In this document: piece by piece, positions 42,889 to 53,304 of the stretch
Layout: every line of letters begins with the position of its first letter
Position numbering within the stretch: the stretch's first letter is position 1
NCBI RefSeq assembly: GCF_029407905.1
Contig: NC_073627.1
Span: forward strand, 128,973,697-129,037,696
DNA from: Bubalus kerabau
Taxonomy: Eukaryota > Chordata > Mammalia > Artiodactyla > Bovidae
Length of the DNA stretch: 64,000 nt
Reading direction: 5' to 3'
The notes under the pieces: generated by a model
What the model was told of the DNA's origin: nothing
Databases searched by the model: none
Seen by the model: only the letters and a program-made list of their open reading frames with translations
Made by a program: the position numbers and the translations under genes

Positions 42889-43872
42889 CTTTGTCTTCTT
42901 CAATCACCCATTTTTCGCATGGTAACTCTGCTTGAACTTGCCAAACATGGGTGAAAACACTTCTATACACTCTCTCCAAAAAGGGGGTAGCTACCAGATG
43001 CAGACCATTCTTCTCTGAACAGTAAGCTCCAATTGAAGGGGTAAGGTCAAGGCAAAGGAGAATAAACAGAGATCTGGACACCCAGAGGAGGAAACAGGGA
43101 GGCCCTGGGAGAAGATGGAACAAAGAACCAGGCCAGAGACAAAAGGCCAATCAATAGCTCATCTTAAAGTTATCACATGTGTTTGAGTCCCACCAAGAAC
43201 AAGTGATAGTCTCCCTCTGACTGGTGTTCTCTGAGGATCCAGTGAGACCTTGGTGATGAGGGTTCTTTATAAACTGTAAAGCTCTGTTATTTACTACAGT
43301 GCCCTGCTCAAGACAGGAAAATTCTTGCAGTCCTTCTGCCCTGGGAAAGAGCTCTGTTCCCAACTTGGCTCAGCCGATTCTGTCCCTCTGAGTCAGTTGA
43401 CCAGCTGCTTAAACAGTGGAGCCAAGACACCCAGCCAGGAGTCCAGCTCCTTGGTTCTGTGGCTCCTGTGTCTTTTGATAATGTCAGACCCCACATCCAG
43501 GAGGGACCCCAGAGTCTGCTGGGGGCCAGGCTACTGCTTGGAATACTCCACTCCCACCTCATGAAACAGCATCTGTGGCAGGTATTCGTAGGGAAGGTGG
43601 AAGCAGGCCTGAGGCCTAGCAAGCATGGTACTTCTCAGTTAACAAATCACCATTCCTATCCATTTTCTAAGGATCTAGGAAAGCGCTGGCATCCCATCCA
43701 TTCTACAGATAAAGCAACCAAGGATTCAGCAGGAGAAATGATTCACCCCAGCTCATGAGGTTTCTAACTCCAAATCCCAGGCTTTTCCTCTGGGTAGATC
43801 TGAGGACTCACACGTGCATGAAAACAGCCCATATTCACCCGCTGATGGAGGTTACCAACCAGAGCTGATCAT
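42889..43872. other. Intergenic, MIR core near 43660-43760
   Basis: No gene seen. The 'cattctacagataaagcaac' phrase marks a MIR-type remnant. Confidence 0.45.
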
Positions 43873-43885
43873 TCCCAGCTGTACA

Positions 43886-44110
43886 TGCGTGCGTGTTCAG
43901 TCACTTCAGTCGTGTCTTACTATTTGCTACCCCATGGACTGTAGCCCGTCAGGCTCCTCTGTCCATGGGATTCTCTAGGCAAGAAGACAGGAGTGGGTTG
44001 CCATGCCCTCCTCCAAGGGATCTTCCTGACCTAGGAATCGAACCCGAATCTCTTGCATCTCCTGCATTGCAGGCAGATTCTTTACCTACTAAGTCACCTG
44101 GGAAGCCTCA
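43886..44110 (-). mobile_element. Bov-tA SINE
   Basis: Reverse Bov-tA. Target duplications are TCCCAGCTGTACA at 43873-43885 and TCCTAGCTGTACA at 44111-44123. Confidence 0.95.
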
Positions 44111-44625
44111 TCCTAGCTGTACAGCAAGGTCCAGATGAGTAGTCCAGGGAGTAGTCATGGCAAAGGAGAAAAAACCGATTTGGACACTCAGAGAAGACAG
44201 ACAGCGGCCCTGGGGAAAAAATGGAATCAAAACAGGGTATCAGTGTGTCTCTCATTGTAGAACTTCCCCTGATTCTCAGAGAGTCACTGAAAGCTAGAGA
44301 CAGGGACAGAGCAGCAGGCAATGGAGAGAGAAACAGGCAGAAGGGCACATGGGACTGACTTTCTGGGGAAGCTGTCAGAGGCAAGCCTGAGGGGGATGCA
44401 GACTCTGCCGCTCACTGGCTGGGAAGCCTGGATGTGTTTCCTTACCTTCTGCTGCTTCCATTTTCTCATAGGTGAAATGGGGTGATGATAGTACCTCTCA
44501 CAGGGCTATCATGAAGCTGAAATTAGTTAATAAAAGCATATCCTTGAGGAATAGCTTGACATACTGTAGGCCCTTGAGAAAGGTTGATTTTCCATCTATC
44601 CATTTAGGAAGCATTAGTGGGCACC

Positions 44626-44830
44626 AGGGTTTCGCTGGTGGCTCAGACAGTAAAGAATCTGCCTGCAACTTGGGAGACCTGGGTTTGATCCCTTGACTGG
44701 GTTTGATCCCTTGGAGGAAGGCATGGCAACCCATTCCAGTATTCTTGCCTGGAGAATCCCATGGAAAGAGGAGCCTGGTGGGCTACAGTCCATGCGGTTG
44801 AAAAGAGTCGGACACGACTGAATGACTAAG
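44626..44830 (+). mobile_element. Bov-tA SINE with short internal duplication
   Basis: Forward Bov-tA. The block 'gggtttgatcccttg' occurs twice in tandem near 44682-44712. Target duplications are ATTAGTGGGCACC at 44613-44625 and AATAGTGGGCACC at 44831-44843. Confidence 0.94.
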
Positions 44831-44843
44831 AATAGTGGGCACC

Positions 44844-46516
44844 TGTCATTGCCACATGCTGGGTCAGGAGCGAGCACATGAGAAGAATGAGGAAGGTCCC
44901 TGCCCCTAGGGAGCACCTCCTCTAGTGGGGGACACAGATGTATGAAGACTTTTCCACAAAGTGGGCTCCCTGCTGTGATTGTGCACTGAGTCCCACGCAG
45001 TCCAACTATCTCAGTTTACAAGTAACCAAACTGAGACCCTGGGCTCATCTAAGACTAGGAAGCCACAGCACTTTTAGGAGCAGGGCTGGGTGGGCTCAAA
45101 GTGGTATTTCCTGGCCAGGTGCCTTTGCATGAGGGCCTCAGAGGAGGCTGGCGGCTCTGGAGGACAGAGGGGCCATTCTGGGCAAGATTGCTGTGTTCTG
45201 CCCGCCCTGTCCCCCACAGCCTGTAGCGTGGAGCGGGACATTGATCACGAGGCCAGGTGTGCAGAGCACTCAGGCTACTAGTTAACCAGGTGAAGGACTT
45301 CAGTCCACTGTGTGATCAGGAACCCAGGGCAGGAGAGTTCCAGACACTCCCTCACCTAGCAGGAGGCCAGGGACACCAGGTCAGCTGCCCATGGATTGGA
45401 GCTGAGGGGGCACTCAGTCTGGAGAGGGCTGACCCCAGATGCTCTGAGGACAGAGGAGCAGATGGGGTCTGGCATATGAGGAGGTAGAAACAGCCAGTGA
45501 GAGTCCCTCTCCAACCCAAGAAAGAAAACTTTTCTTTGGTCCAAAAGCAAGGAATTGTACTGATAGAATAGATTATCACACACAATTTACAAATAACAAA
45601 TATACAATGATCTTTCTTGCAAACTGCACAGACCCAATTCAATCTCACAGAATGCTTTCATTGATTTTTGCCAGGACTCTTGTATATGTAGTCAACCTGC
45701 CATTGACCCATGAGTTTATTTCCGACATGAGTGTTGGTTGATATATTTATTGACATTAATGAGTAAGACAAATGTGCAACAGTGGAAACAAGGTGTGAGT
45801 CAGAATTTCATTTTCCAGAAACTCTTTTTTGGATGAATGAGATAAGAATTTTAAATTCTAGAAGAATATTTCCATTTTTTTTTTTTTTTTTGCTATTCAT
45901 AATGTAATGGCTACAAACATGTTTAAATTTAATCTGCCTTGTTAACATTTTCTCTGTCACTTTCTAGACAGTCTCAGAACATAAATCAGAGCCTGATTTA
46001 TAGTGCTCCCCCATCTCCCTGGTATAAATACTCCCAGCCTGGCTGATTTCAAGCTAATGATGTGATGTCTCTGAATGGAGGTGTGAAGGGAGGCACGGGA
46101 GTAGCACAATCCATAACGTAGAGTTTTCATCCTGCTCATATAACAGATGTAGATAACCTCCAGAGATAAATCACAGCAAAAGGTAGCAAAGTAATTAGGA
46201 AGTGATGGCTTTTCAGGCTTTACTATCCTTTTTAATAATTTGTTTAATTATGCATTTGTATATTTTAATTTTTACCAGGGTGGTGTTTACAAACTGGCTT
46301 GCAAAATTCCTGATAATGTGACAGTCCTAAGCTGATACAAGCCATCTTGAGCATACTATCACATCTGCCTCCAGCTCCAGGCAGGACTAGGAGGAGACTG
46401 TGTGTTAGGGGATTGAAGGGAGTCACAGAGGTGGGGCTGGACTGACCCCAGAGACCCTGGCACACAGGCCGCCTCATTGCTGGAGCCATCACATGGACAG
46501 GCATGCTTATGCACAC

Positions 46517-46557
<41 letters not shown>

Positions 46558-46997
46558 GCACACACCTCTTCCTCCTTCTCAACCCTTCTCTGCTCTCAGC
46601 AGAACCACTTCCCTTTTTTCTGCCCCCAGGATGGCCGGTGCCACACTCACAGAGCACCTTGAGCTGGACTTGAAATAACCTGGGCTTTGTGACGTTTTCT
46701 GCTCACTGGCCCTCTTTGGGCCTCAACTTCCTGAGGGAAGTCCCCATGGAATTTAACAAACATGCCCTAATCCTGTCTGTGCCAGGTGCTGGGCTGGATT
46801 TAGGATCAGAGATGAGTCAGCCGCAGCCCAGAAGGTCAGCGAACTCTTGGAGCTCTGAGGAGCCACATGAGCTGGCAGCGGGGGCTGGGAGGATGGTGTC
46901 ATACAGCGGTGCCTGGCTCCCAGCCTCGCCTCCTCCTGGGCCAGTTAGGAAACCTCTCCAGTTCCTCATTTTGAAAAGGAGTTATTACAATCTGCTT
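44844..46997. other. Intergenic, no gene seen
   Basis: A MIR-like core near 45000-45080, poly-T at about 45876-45891, (CA)n at about 46511-46552, and otherwise unique sequence. The open frame starting at 46689 is a chance frame that runs into BovB copy 5. Confidence 0.5.
46511..46552. repeat. (CA)n microsatellite
   Basis: About 20 CA units with a single CG interruption near the left end. Confidence 0.95.
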
Positions 46998-48626
46998 AAT
47001 GGTATGGACCTAACAGAAGAAGATATTATGAAGAGATGGCAAGAATACACAGAAGAACTGTACAAAAAAGATCTTCATGACCAAGATAATCACAATGGTG
47101 TGATCACTCACCTAGAGCCAGACATCCTGGAATGTGAAGTCAAGTGGGCCTTAGAAAGAATCACTATGAACAAAGCTAGTGGAGGTGATAGAATTCCAGT
47201 GGAGCTATTCCAAAATCTGAAAGATGATGCTGTGAAAGTGCTGCACTCAATATGCCAGCAAACTTGGAAAACTCAGCAGTGGCCACAGGACTGGAAGAGG
47301 TCAGTTTTCATTCCAATCCCAAAGAAAGGCAATTCCAAAGAATGCTCAAACTACCGCACAATTGCACGCTAGTAACGTAATGCTCAAAATTCTCCAAGCC
47401 AGGCTTTAGCAATATGTGAACTGTGAACTTCCTGATGTTCAAGCTGGTTTTAGAAAAGGCAGAGGAACCAGAGATCAAATTGCCAACATCCGCTGGATCA
47501 TGGAAAAAGCAAGAGAGTTCCAGAAAAGCATCTATTTCTGCTTTATTGACTATGCCAAGCCTTTGACTGTGTGGATCACAATAAACTGTGGAAAATTCTG
47601 AAAGAGATGGGAATACCAGACCTGATCTGCCTCTTGAGAAATTTGTATGCAGGTCAGGAAGCAACAGTTAGAACTGGACATGGAACAACAGACTGGTTCC
47701 AAATAGGAAAAGGAGTTCGTCAAGACTGTATATTGTCACCCTGTTTATTTAACTTATATGCAGAGTACATCATGAGAAACGCTGGGCTGGAAGAAACACA
47801 AGCTGGAATCAAGATTGCTGGGAGAAATATCAATAACCTCAGATATGCAGATGACACCACCCTTATGGCAGAAAGTGAAGAGGAACTCAAAAGTCTCTTG
47901 ATGAAAGTGAAAGTGGAGAGTGAAACAGTTGGCTTAAAGCTCAACATTCAGAAAACGAAGATCATGGCATCCGGTCCCACCACTTCATGGGAAATAGATG
48001 GGGAAACAGTGGAAACAGTGTCAGACTTTATTTTTCTGGGCTCCAAAATCACTGCAGATGGTGAGGGCAGCCATGAAATTAAAAGATGCTTACTCCTTGG
48101 AAGGAAAGTTATGACCAACCTAGATAGCATATTCAAAAGCAGAGACATTACTTTGCCAACAAAGGTTCGTCTAGTCAAGGCTATGGTTTTTCCAGTGGTC
48201 ATGTATGGATGTGAGAGTTGGTCTGTGAACAAGGCTGAGTGCCGAAGAATTGATGCTTTTGAACTGTGGTGTTGGAGAAGACTCTTGAGAGTCCCTTGGA
48301 CTGCAAGGAGATCCAACCAGTCCATTCTGAAGGAGATCAGCCCTGGGATTTCTTTGGAAGGAATGATGCTAAAGCTGAAACTCCAGTACTTTGGCCACCT
48401 CATGCGAAGAGTTGACTCATTGGAAAAGACTCTGATGCTGGGAGGGATTGGGGGCAGGAGGAGAAGGGGACGACAGAGGATGAGATGGCTGGATGGCATT
48501 GCTGACTCGATGGACATGAGTCTGAGTGCACTCCAGGAGTTGGTGATGGACAGGGAGGCCTGGGATGCTGTGATTCAGGGGGTTGCAAAGAGTCGGACAC
48601 GACTGAGCGACTGATCTGATCTGACT
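46998..48626 (+). mobile_element. RTE-BovB LINE copy 5, 5'-truncated, 1.6 kb
   Basis: Begins at 'aatggtatggacctaacaga' before the RT domain and ends with the tail 'gactgatctgatctgact'. Upstream RT is broken by a deletion near 47366, a TAG near 47407 (ancestral Gln) and a 1-nt deletion near 47558. The rest of RT is open for 347 codons. Confidence 0.95.
47571..48614 (+). pseudogene. BovB RT C-terminal two-thirds, longest open BovB frame
   Basis: 347 codons with no stop: the GKGVRQDCILSP block, the YADD motif (in LRYADDTTLMAE), the VMYGCESW block and the RRLLRVPWTARRSNQ tail region, ending at the natural BovB 3' stop near the tail. The preceding RT part is in another frame, so no complete enzyme can be read here. 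Confidence 0.85.
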
Positions 48627-50216
48627 TGTAAAGACTACTTAAGATAACATAAAATAGCAGAATTCCTAAGGAGATAGTGATACATGATAAAGTGACATCA
48701 ATTGATAAAAGCTATTGTCATATGTTTGATGACCTTAGAGTGATAACATTAGGACCAAAGGAAGCAGGACTGTGGGGCACAGAGACACCGTACTGCCCCC
48801 AGCAGGCGATCAGCACAGGAGCGTCAGAGAAAGAAGTTAGGAATGCAGATGACCTGTGCGCTAGATGTACCAGTCCTGTGTCATTGCTTGGACTCATCCT
48901 CATTACTTTTAATTTTCAATCTTTATTTTTTATTTATTAAACAATTTTTAAATTTTCTATCTTTTTAATTAATGAAAGATTTATAATTAATACCCCATCA
49001 TAGAACAAATCTTGCATATTTTCACTTTATGCTGATTCTTGGGCAACTTCCCTTCAGAATGGTGTTTTATTGCTCTGGGACCTGAGCAAAAAACCTCCAG
49101 TCTTTTCCTTGATTACAAAACCCAGTCATTCATTCAGTGTATGTTCATTGCTGTCTACTTTGTGTTAAGCACTGTTCTAAGCAGTTGCCAAGCACTACAT
49201 CTATGCAGTACCCTTGGAAAATTCAGGAAAATCACTTTTAAAAAGTAGAATGGACTCAAATCCCACTACACAGAGATAACCACACTTCACAACTTGGGAT
49301 CATGTTGTTTTATAATATGTTTCCCTTAACAATGTATCACAAACACAGTTCCAAGCTGTCATCTGTGGAAATTAGATTTTCTACACTTGGGGGTGCTGTT
49401 TTGTGGCTCACCCCTCAACAGATCTGCCCCAACAGCCCTGGACCCATTAGGAAATAGTGTGAGTCTCAGAGACCAAGAAGGGGGTCTCAGTGGCCTTCTA
49501 ACTTGGGTTGACCCCAAGTCAAGGTCACCTGTTCATGCTGGAGGGGACGCATAGATAGAGCCCTTATTTAGAGAGCTCCACTCTCTACCGTCTCTGAGCT
49601 CACCTGCTTCTAGCCACTGCCAGACTAACTCTCGTCTCAGCCCTCCAAGCAGGAGACAGGTCCAGCAGTGAATATGTGCAGGCAGAGTCACCCCACAGAA
49701 AGAGATGTGTGGGTCTGTATATTCTGACATGAGAAATTGCCCTTCTTTAATAAAAATCTTTTCCTTTCTTTTATTGATTAAATGAAGAAATCAATCAAAT
49801 CAGACAACTTTAGTCTGGTCCCATTTTTGCTTGAAACTACAGGTTACAAAAACATAATTATGGAAGGGAAAAGGGCTTGTATTCATACTTTTTACATTTG
49901 TAAATATTCTGAATATTTTACAATAAGCATATATTACATTTAAAATGTTAAGAACACATAGGAGGGAGGAAGAATGAAATTTTTAGCATTCTAATACATG
50001 TCCCCAGTCATCTCTCTGATTATTTCCTTAGTGTATATTTTTTAGAATTAGAATTCCTAGAAGTGGAATTGCTGTATTTTAACAGCTCTCAGTATATACT
50101 GCAAAATTAATCCACAGAATGGCTATATCTCGTTGCACTTTGATTACCAGTAAATGAATACCAACTTGTCTTGACCTTCAGTAATTCTGAGTAGTATTGT
50201 CAGTAACTCCCACTTT
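48627..50216. other. Intergenic; possible old L1M fragment at 49960-50200
   Basis: 'attcctagaagtggaattgc' near 50051 is typical of an antisense old L1 3' end. Nothing else was recognised. Confidence 0.45.
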
Positions 50217-50250
50217 AATAGATAAGACAGGGTCTTCTCTGGAGGTCCAG

Positions 50251-50662
50251 TGTTGTCCTAATGGTCTGGAAGCGAGTGACGAGAATGAAGACAGAACACA
50301 AAATCTGGTGCAATGGGTCAGGGGGCCTGCAGCCTCTGCTGGACTGAGGTGCAGAGTCCACTCTGAGTCCAGCTTTTATTCCGAATTGCAGACTACAAGA
50401 CTTTTTTATCTTATCTTTCCCAAGACACTACACTGACAGTCCAGATCCCCTTGTTTTTACCCCAGGCCTCTCACTTTTGGGCTAGTCTCGGAAACAATTA
50501 GCAAGTGCGTAGGCAGCGTTCATGCCTGATGCTGACCCGAAGTTACAAGGTCCATGCTTTCATGATCCCAGTCATACTCCCTTCTGGGTCTGGCCTTGGG
50601 GGGTTGTAACAAGGAGATTATTCTTGAGAAAACCATGAAAGATTATCATTAACAGAATTTCT

Positions 50663-50700
<38 letters not shown>

Positions 50701-50790
50701 CAATTTCTTAATATATGCTGTTTTTCCAGGTGCTATTTCTGTGGAATTTCTCAAGGCTGTGAAAGTACATTGTTAGGAATTCCCAGTACA
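50251..50790 (-). repeat. ERV LTR, U3-R-U5 on the minus strand
   Basis: The U5 end (CAACA on the minus strand) is at 50251. AATAAA on the minus strand lies at 50380-50375, and the inferred R start is near 50350. U3 extends right and includes a (TA)n run at about 50668-50697. The U3 edge is placed at 50790, where the minus strand reads a purine-rich, polypurine-tract-like run followed by TGTACTGGG. That edge is less certain than the U5 end. Confidence 0.7.
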
Positions 50791-52064
50791 TCTTCCCTGC
50801 TTTTGTTTTTTCAGGAGTAGATACACCGTCTGAACATAGTCCAAATCTTTTTCTTCATCAATTCTCGTGCATCTGAGGACTAGACACAAAACAGTTCAAG
50901 ACATACATCCTGATATTATAGTACCAAGCAAGTCTCCTCCTAAAGTTCTAATCCACATCATGGGGTTAAGTTTATGTAAGCTTTCCTCAATTTCTTCAAA
51001 TAAATCAGTTTCTGGGAGTAATTGTAAGTGAGCATTCTGCATATTAGAAATAGTAGCCATAATCGGGAAATATCTAAGGATAAATTATTACGAACATGTC
51101 TTCTCAAATGTTTAAATGATTGATCCCAAGTATATTCACTTTGGTTATATTTGTGAGGTGTGACACAAAATGAAGAGATATTCCAATCACACTTAAGATG
51201 AAGTTGCGATTTAAAATTTTGTACTTCGTCCCCTAGTAGGAGAACTGCATTTTCTCAATCAATCAATCGTTCATTAATTTCTTGGTCTATGTGGGTTTGA
51301 CTCCCCAGGCAGAACTTGCATCTTGGTGCCACTGCTGTGTACAAATGTAGTCGCTGTCTCGTCTGATGCAATGCCACTCCAGCTACTGCTGCGCTCAGGG
51401 CTATAGCGATAATTCCCACAATAGCTGCTATAAGGAGTCCAATAAACTTTTGAAATGTTGTAGTACTTTCTTTATAACCTTTAAAAGGGCATGTGTTTCA
51501 GGAGAGCCTTCCCAAGGTCTGGTTTGATTTACTGGAAGCCATATATTCCCAATCTCCTTCTTAATATAACAAATGAGTGATTAGAATTATAAAGTGAAGA
51601 ATTTAAGCAAGTATATAATTTGCAGTCCTGGCAAGAAAGTTCTTATACGCTTCCATTGATAGAAACTGTTCCTTTCAAGAGCACGTAAGAATCTCTCACG
51701 CAAGACTGAATATAAAATGTCCAGTTTGTACTGGTATTAAATATCAATAAATAATGAGTTTTATCGGAATAATGTTCATCCCAAATTTGGAATTTTTTAA
51801 GACTTAAAGCCAGTCTCCAAATCTCTCCTTGCCCTCTTCCTTTATCCAGTTGTGGGAAGGGGGATGACATGCCACTAACATGCCATATAATTGGATGATC
51901 TGAATGAGTGGTAATATTAGTATGGTCAAAGACTTGATGCACCTGCCAATGCAGCCTTTTGTGAGGACTGTAGGACTGATTTTTATGAGAGCGATTAGAG
52001 ACTACATACCCTTTAGGGGACCAGTCCCATACAATTCCATAGGAACCATTAATCAAAATTACTC
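50791..52064 (-). pseudogene. ERV env remnant (betaretrovirus-like), broken
   Basis: Minus-strand env material. 52064-51643 is open and has several N-glycosylation sequons and a cysteine-containing surface-subunit-like end. Near 51470-51380 lies a hydrophobic Gly/Ala/Ile-rich stretch of the kind that opens a transmembrane subunit, followed by heptad-like sequence. Stops and frame changes separate the parts, so no complete envelope protein is encoded. The first 20 or so codons of the open frame at 52140 come from antisense U5, not env. Class II (beta) assignment is by general resemblance and the 6-bp target duplication. Confidence 0.7.
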
Positions 52065-52161
52065 CCTCAGTCCAATAGAGGCCAGGTCCCATGACCCATT
52101 GCACCAGATTTCCTGTTCTGTCTTCATTCTCGTCGCTCACTCCCAGACCATTAGGGCAACA
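52065..52161 (+). repeat. Inverted R-U5 piece of the same ERV
   Basis: 97 bp that match, in inverse orientation, the R-U5 part of the LTR at 50251-50349. Roughly ten substitutions and one 2-bp gap are counted by eye. It shares CCTCAGTCC at its inner edge with the env/LTR junction and ends in the same CAACA terminus. Confidence 0.88.
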
Positions 52162-52370
52162 GTCCGGTGGCTAATATTCCATGCTCCCAATGCAGGGGAC
52201 CCAGGTTTAATCCCTGGTCAGGGATCAAAATCCTCCATGTCCCAACTTAGAGTTGACATGCTGCAACTGAAGATCCCACATACTGCAACAAAGACTGAAG
52301 ACCCTGCATGCTGCAGCTAAGACCCCGTAAAGCCATGCAAATAGATAAACAGTAAAAATAGATAAGGCAG

Positions 52371-53093
52371 CATTTCATCTTAATTTCTCCTTTTATTACT
52401 AGTTGAAATTTTAAGAATTTATTGAATGTTGGTATTTCTTCCCTTGCTGGTGGCTTACTATTCTTTGGACAGTTTTGTTCTTGTGGTGTTTCAATTTGGG
52501 TCTTTATTTCATTTTTTTCTTTTCCTGTGATTTCCTGGAGTGATTGAATTTTTATTTCTTCTTATTCACTTTTTAGTACATTGATTTGCTTTCCATTTAT
52601 ATCCTTCTGGTAGCTAACTGTGGACTTTTAACATACTTACTTAGAATTATATTTTACTTATAAATCCCAGAAAAATAAAACAGATTTCTACACCATCCTC
52701 CTAAACATGACAAGAACTTGGTCATCATTTCACTTCCCTTTATATCCACATGTGTTCCTACCCTTCCATGTGAGGTATCATCTGGTATTTCAACTCCAAA
52801 TTGACATTTCAAACATTTTATTTCACAATAATTACTTATCTAGCTATTTCCCCCCAATTCCTCCATTTGTTGTTGCTTTTAAATCCTTCCCCTTCCTCCT
52901 AGATTCGTTTTTCTTCTTAATTGAGAATTTTCTCCAGTATCTTTTAGAACAGGTCTTTTTGAGTCCTTGTGTTTCTAACAATGTGTGTGTTAATATATAT
53001 GTGTGTGTTTAAAATTCTGTGCTCGGGAATAATGGGAAGTTTTGCTAATTTCTTTGCTTATTGTGACTTTTTGCATCCCTCTACTTCTTCCTA
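52371..53093. other. AT-rich intergenic, probably old LINE-derived
   Basis: AT-rich sequence with LINE-like character, but no diagnostic block that I can name. Confidence 0.35.
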
Positions 53094-53304
53094 GGGGGCT
53101 TCCCTGGTGGCTCAGTGGTAAAGAATCTGCCTGCAGTGCAGGAGAAGCAGGTCCGATCCCTGGGTCAAGAAAATCCCCTGGAGAAGGAAATGACAACCCA
53201 CTCCAGTATTCTTGCCTGGGAAATCCAATGGACAGAAGAGTCTGGCGGGCTACAGCCCATAGAGTTGCCAAGAGCTGGACATGGCTTAGTGACTAAACAG
53301 CAAC
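53094..53304 (+). mobile_element. Bov-tA SINE
   Basis: Forward Bov-tA: 'ggggcttccctggtggctca' head, 'agttgccaagagctggacat' 3' part. Confidence 0.93.

Larger units (their letters stand above)
50251..52161 (-). mobile_element. Betaretrovirus-like ERV with inverted U5 ends
   Basis: 1.9 kb insertion bounded by the 6-bp duplication GTCCAG (50245-50250) / GTCCGG (52162-52167), the size made by betaretroviral integrases. On the minus strand it reads, right to left: an inverted R-U5 piece (52161-52065), env remnant, then a complete-looking LTR whose U5 ends at 50251. Both outer ends are the same U5 terminus, CCAGACCATTAGG(A/G)CAACA, pointing outward. A normal provirus would have U3 at one end and U5 at the other. 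Gag, pol and the primer-binding site are absent. It is defective. Confidence 0.85.
50231..52356 (+). mobile_element. CHR-2 SINE split by a retroviral insertion
   Basis: The first 20 bp of a forward CHR-2 (50231-50250, 'ggtcttctctggaggtccag') and the remainder (52162-52356, 'gtccggtggctaatattcca' onward) flank the endogenous retrovirus. The SINE's own target duplication survives: AATAGATAAGACAG at 50217-50230 and AATAGATAAGGCAG at 52357-52370, one mismatch. Host, SINE and retrovirus therefore form a clean three-layer nest. Confidence 0.9.

Noticed and set aside
46689..47372. 227-codon plus-strand frame
   Set aside because: A chance open frame in unique sequence running into the truncated start of BovB copy 5; only the last part is RT.
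52065..52161. Right-hand R-U5 piece as part of a separate ERV in opposite orientation
   Set aside because: The shared SINE target, the 6-bp duplication with the left end and the identical terminus make a single insertion far more economical.
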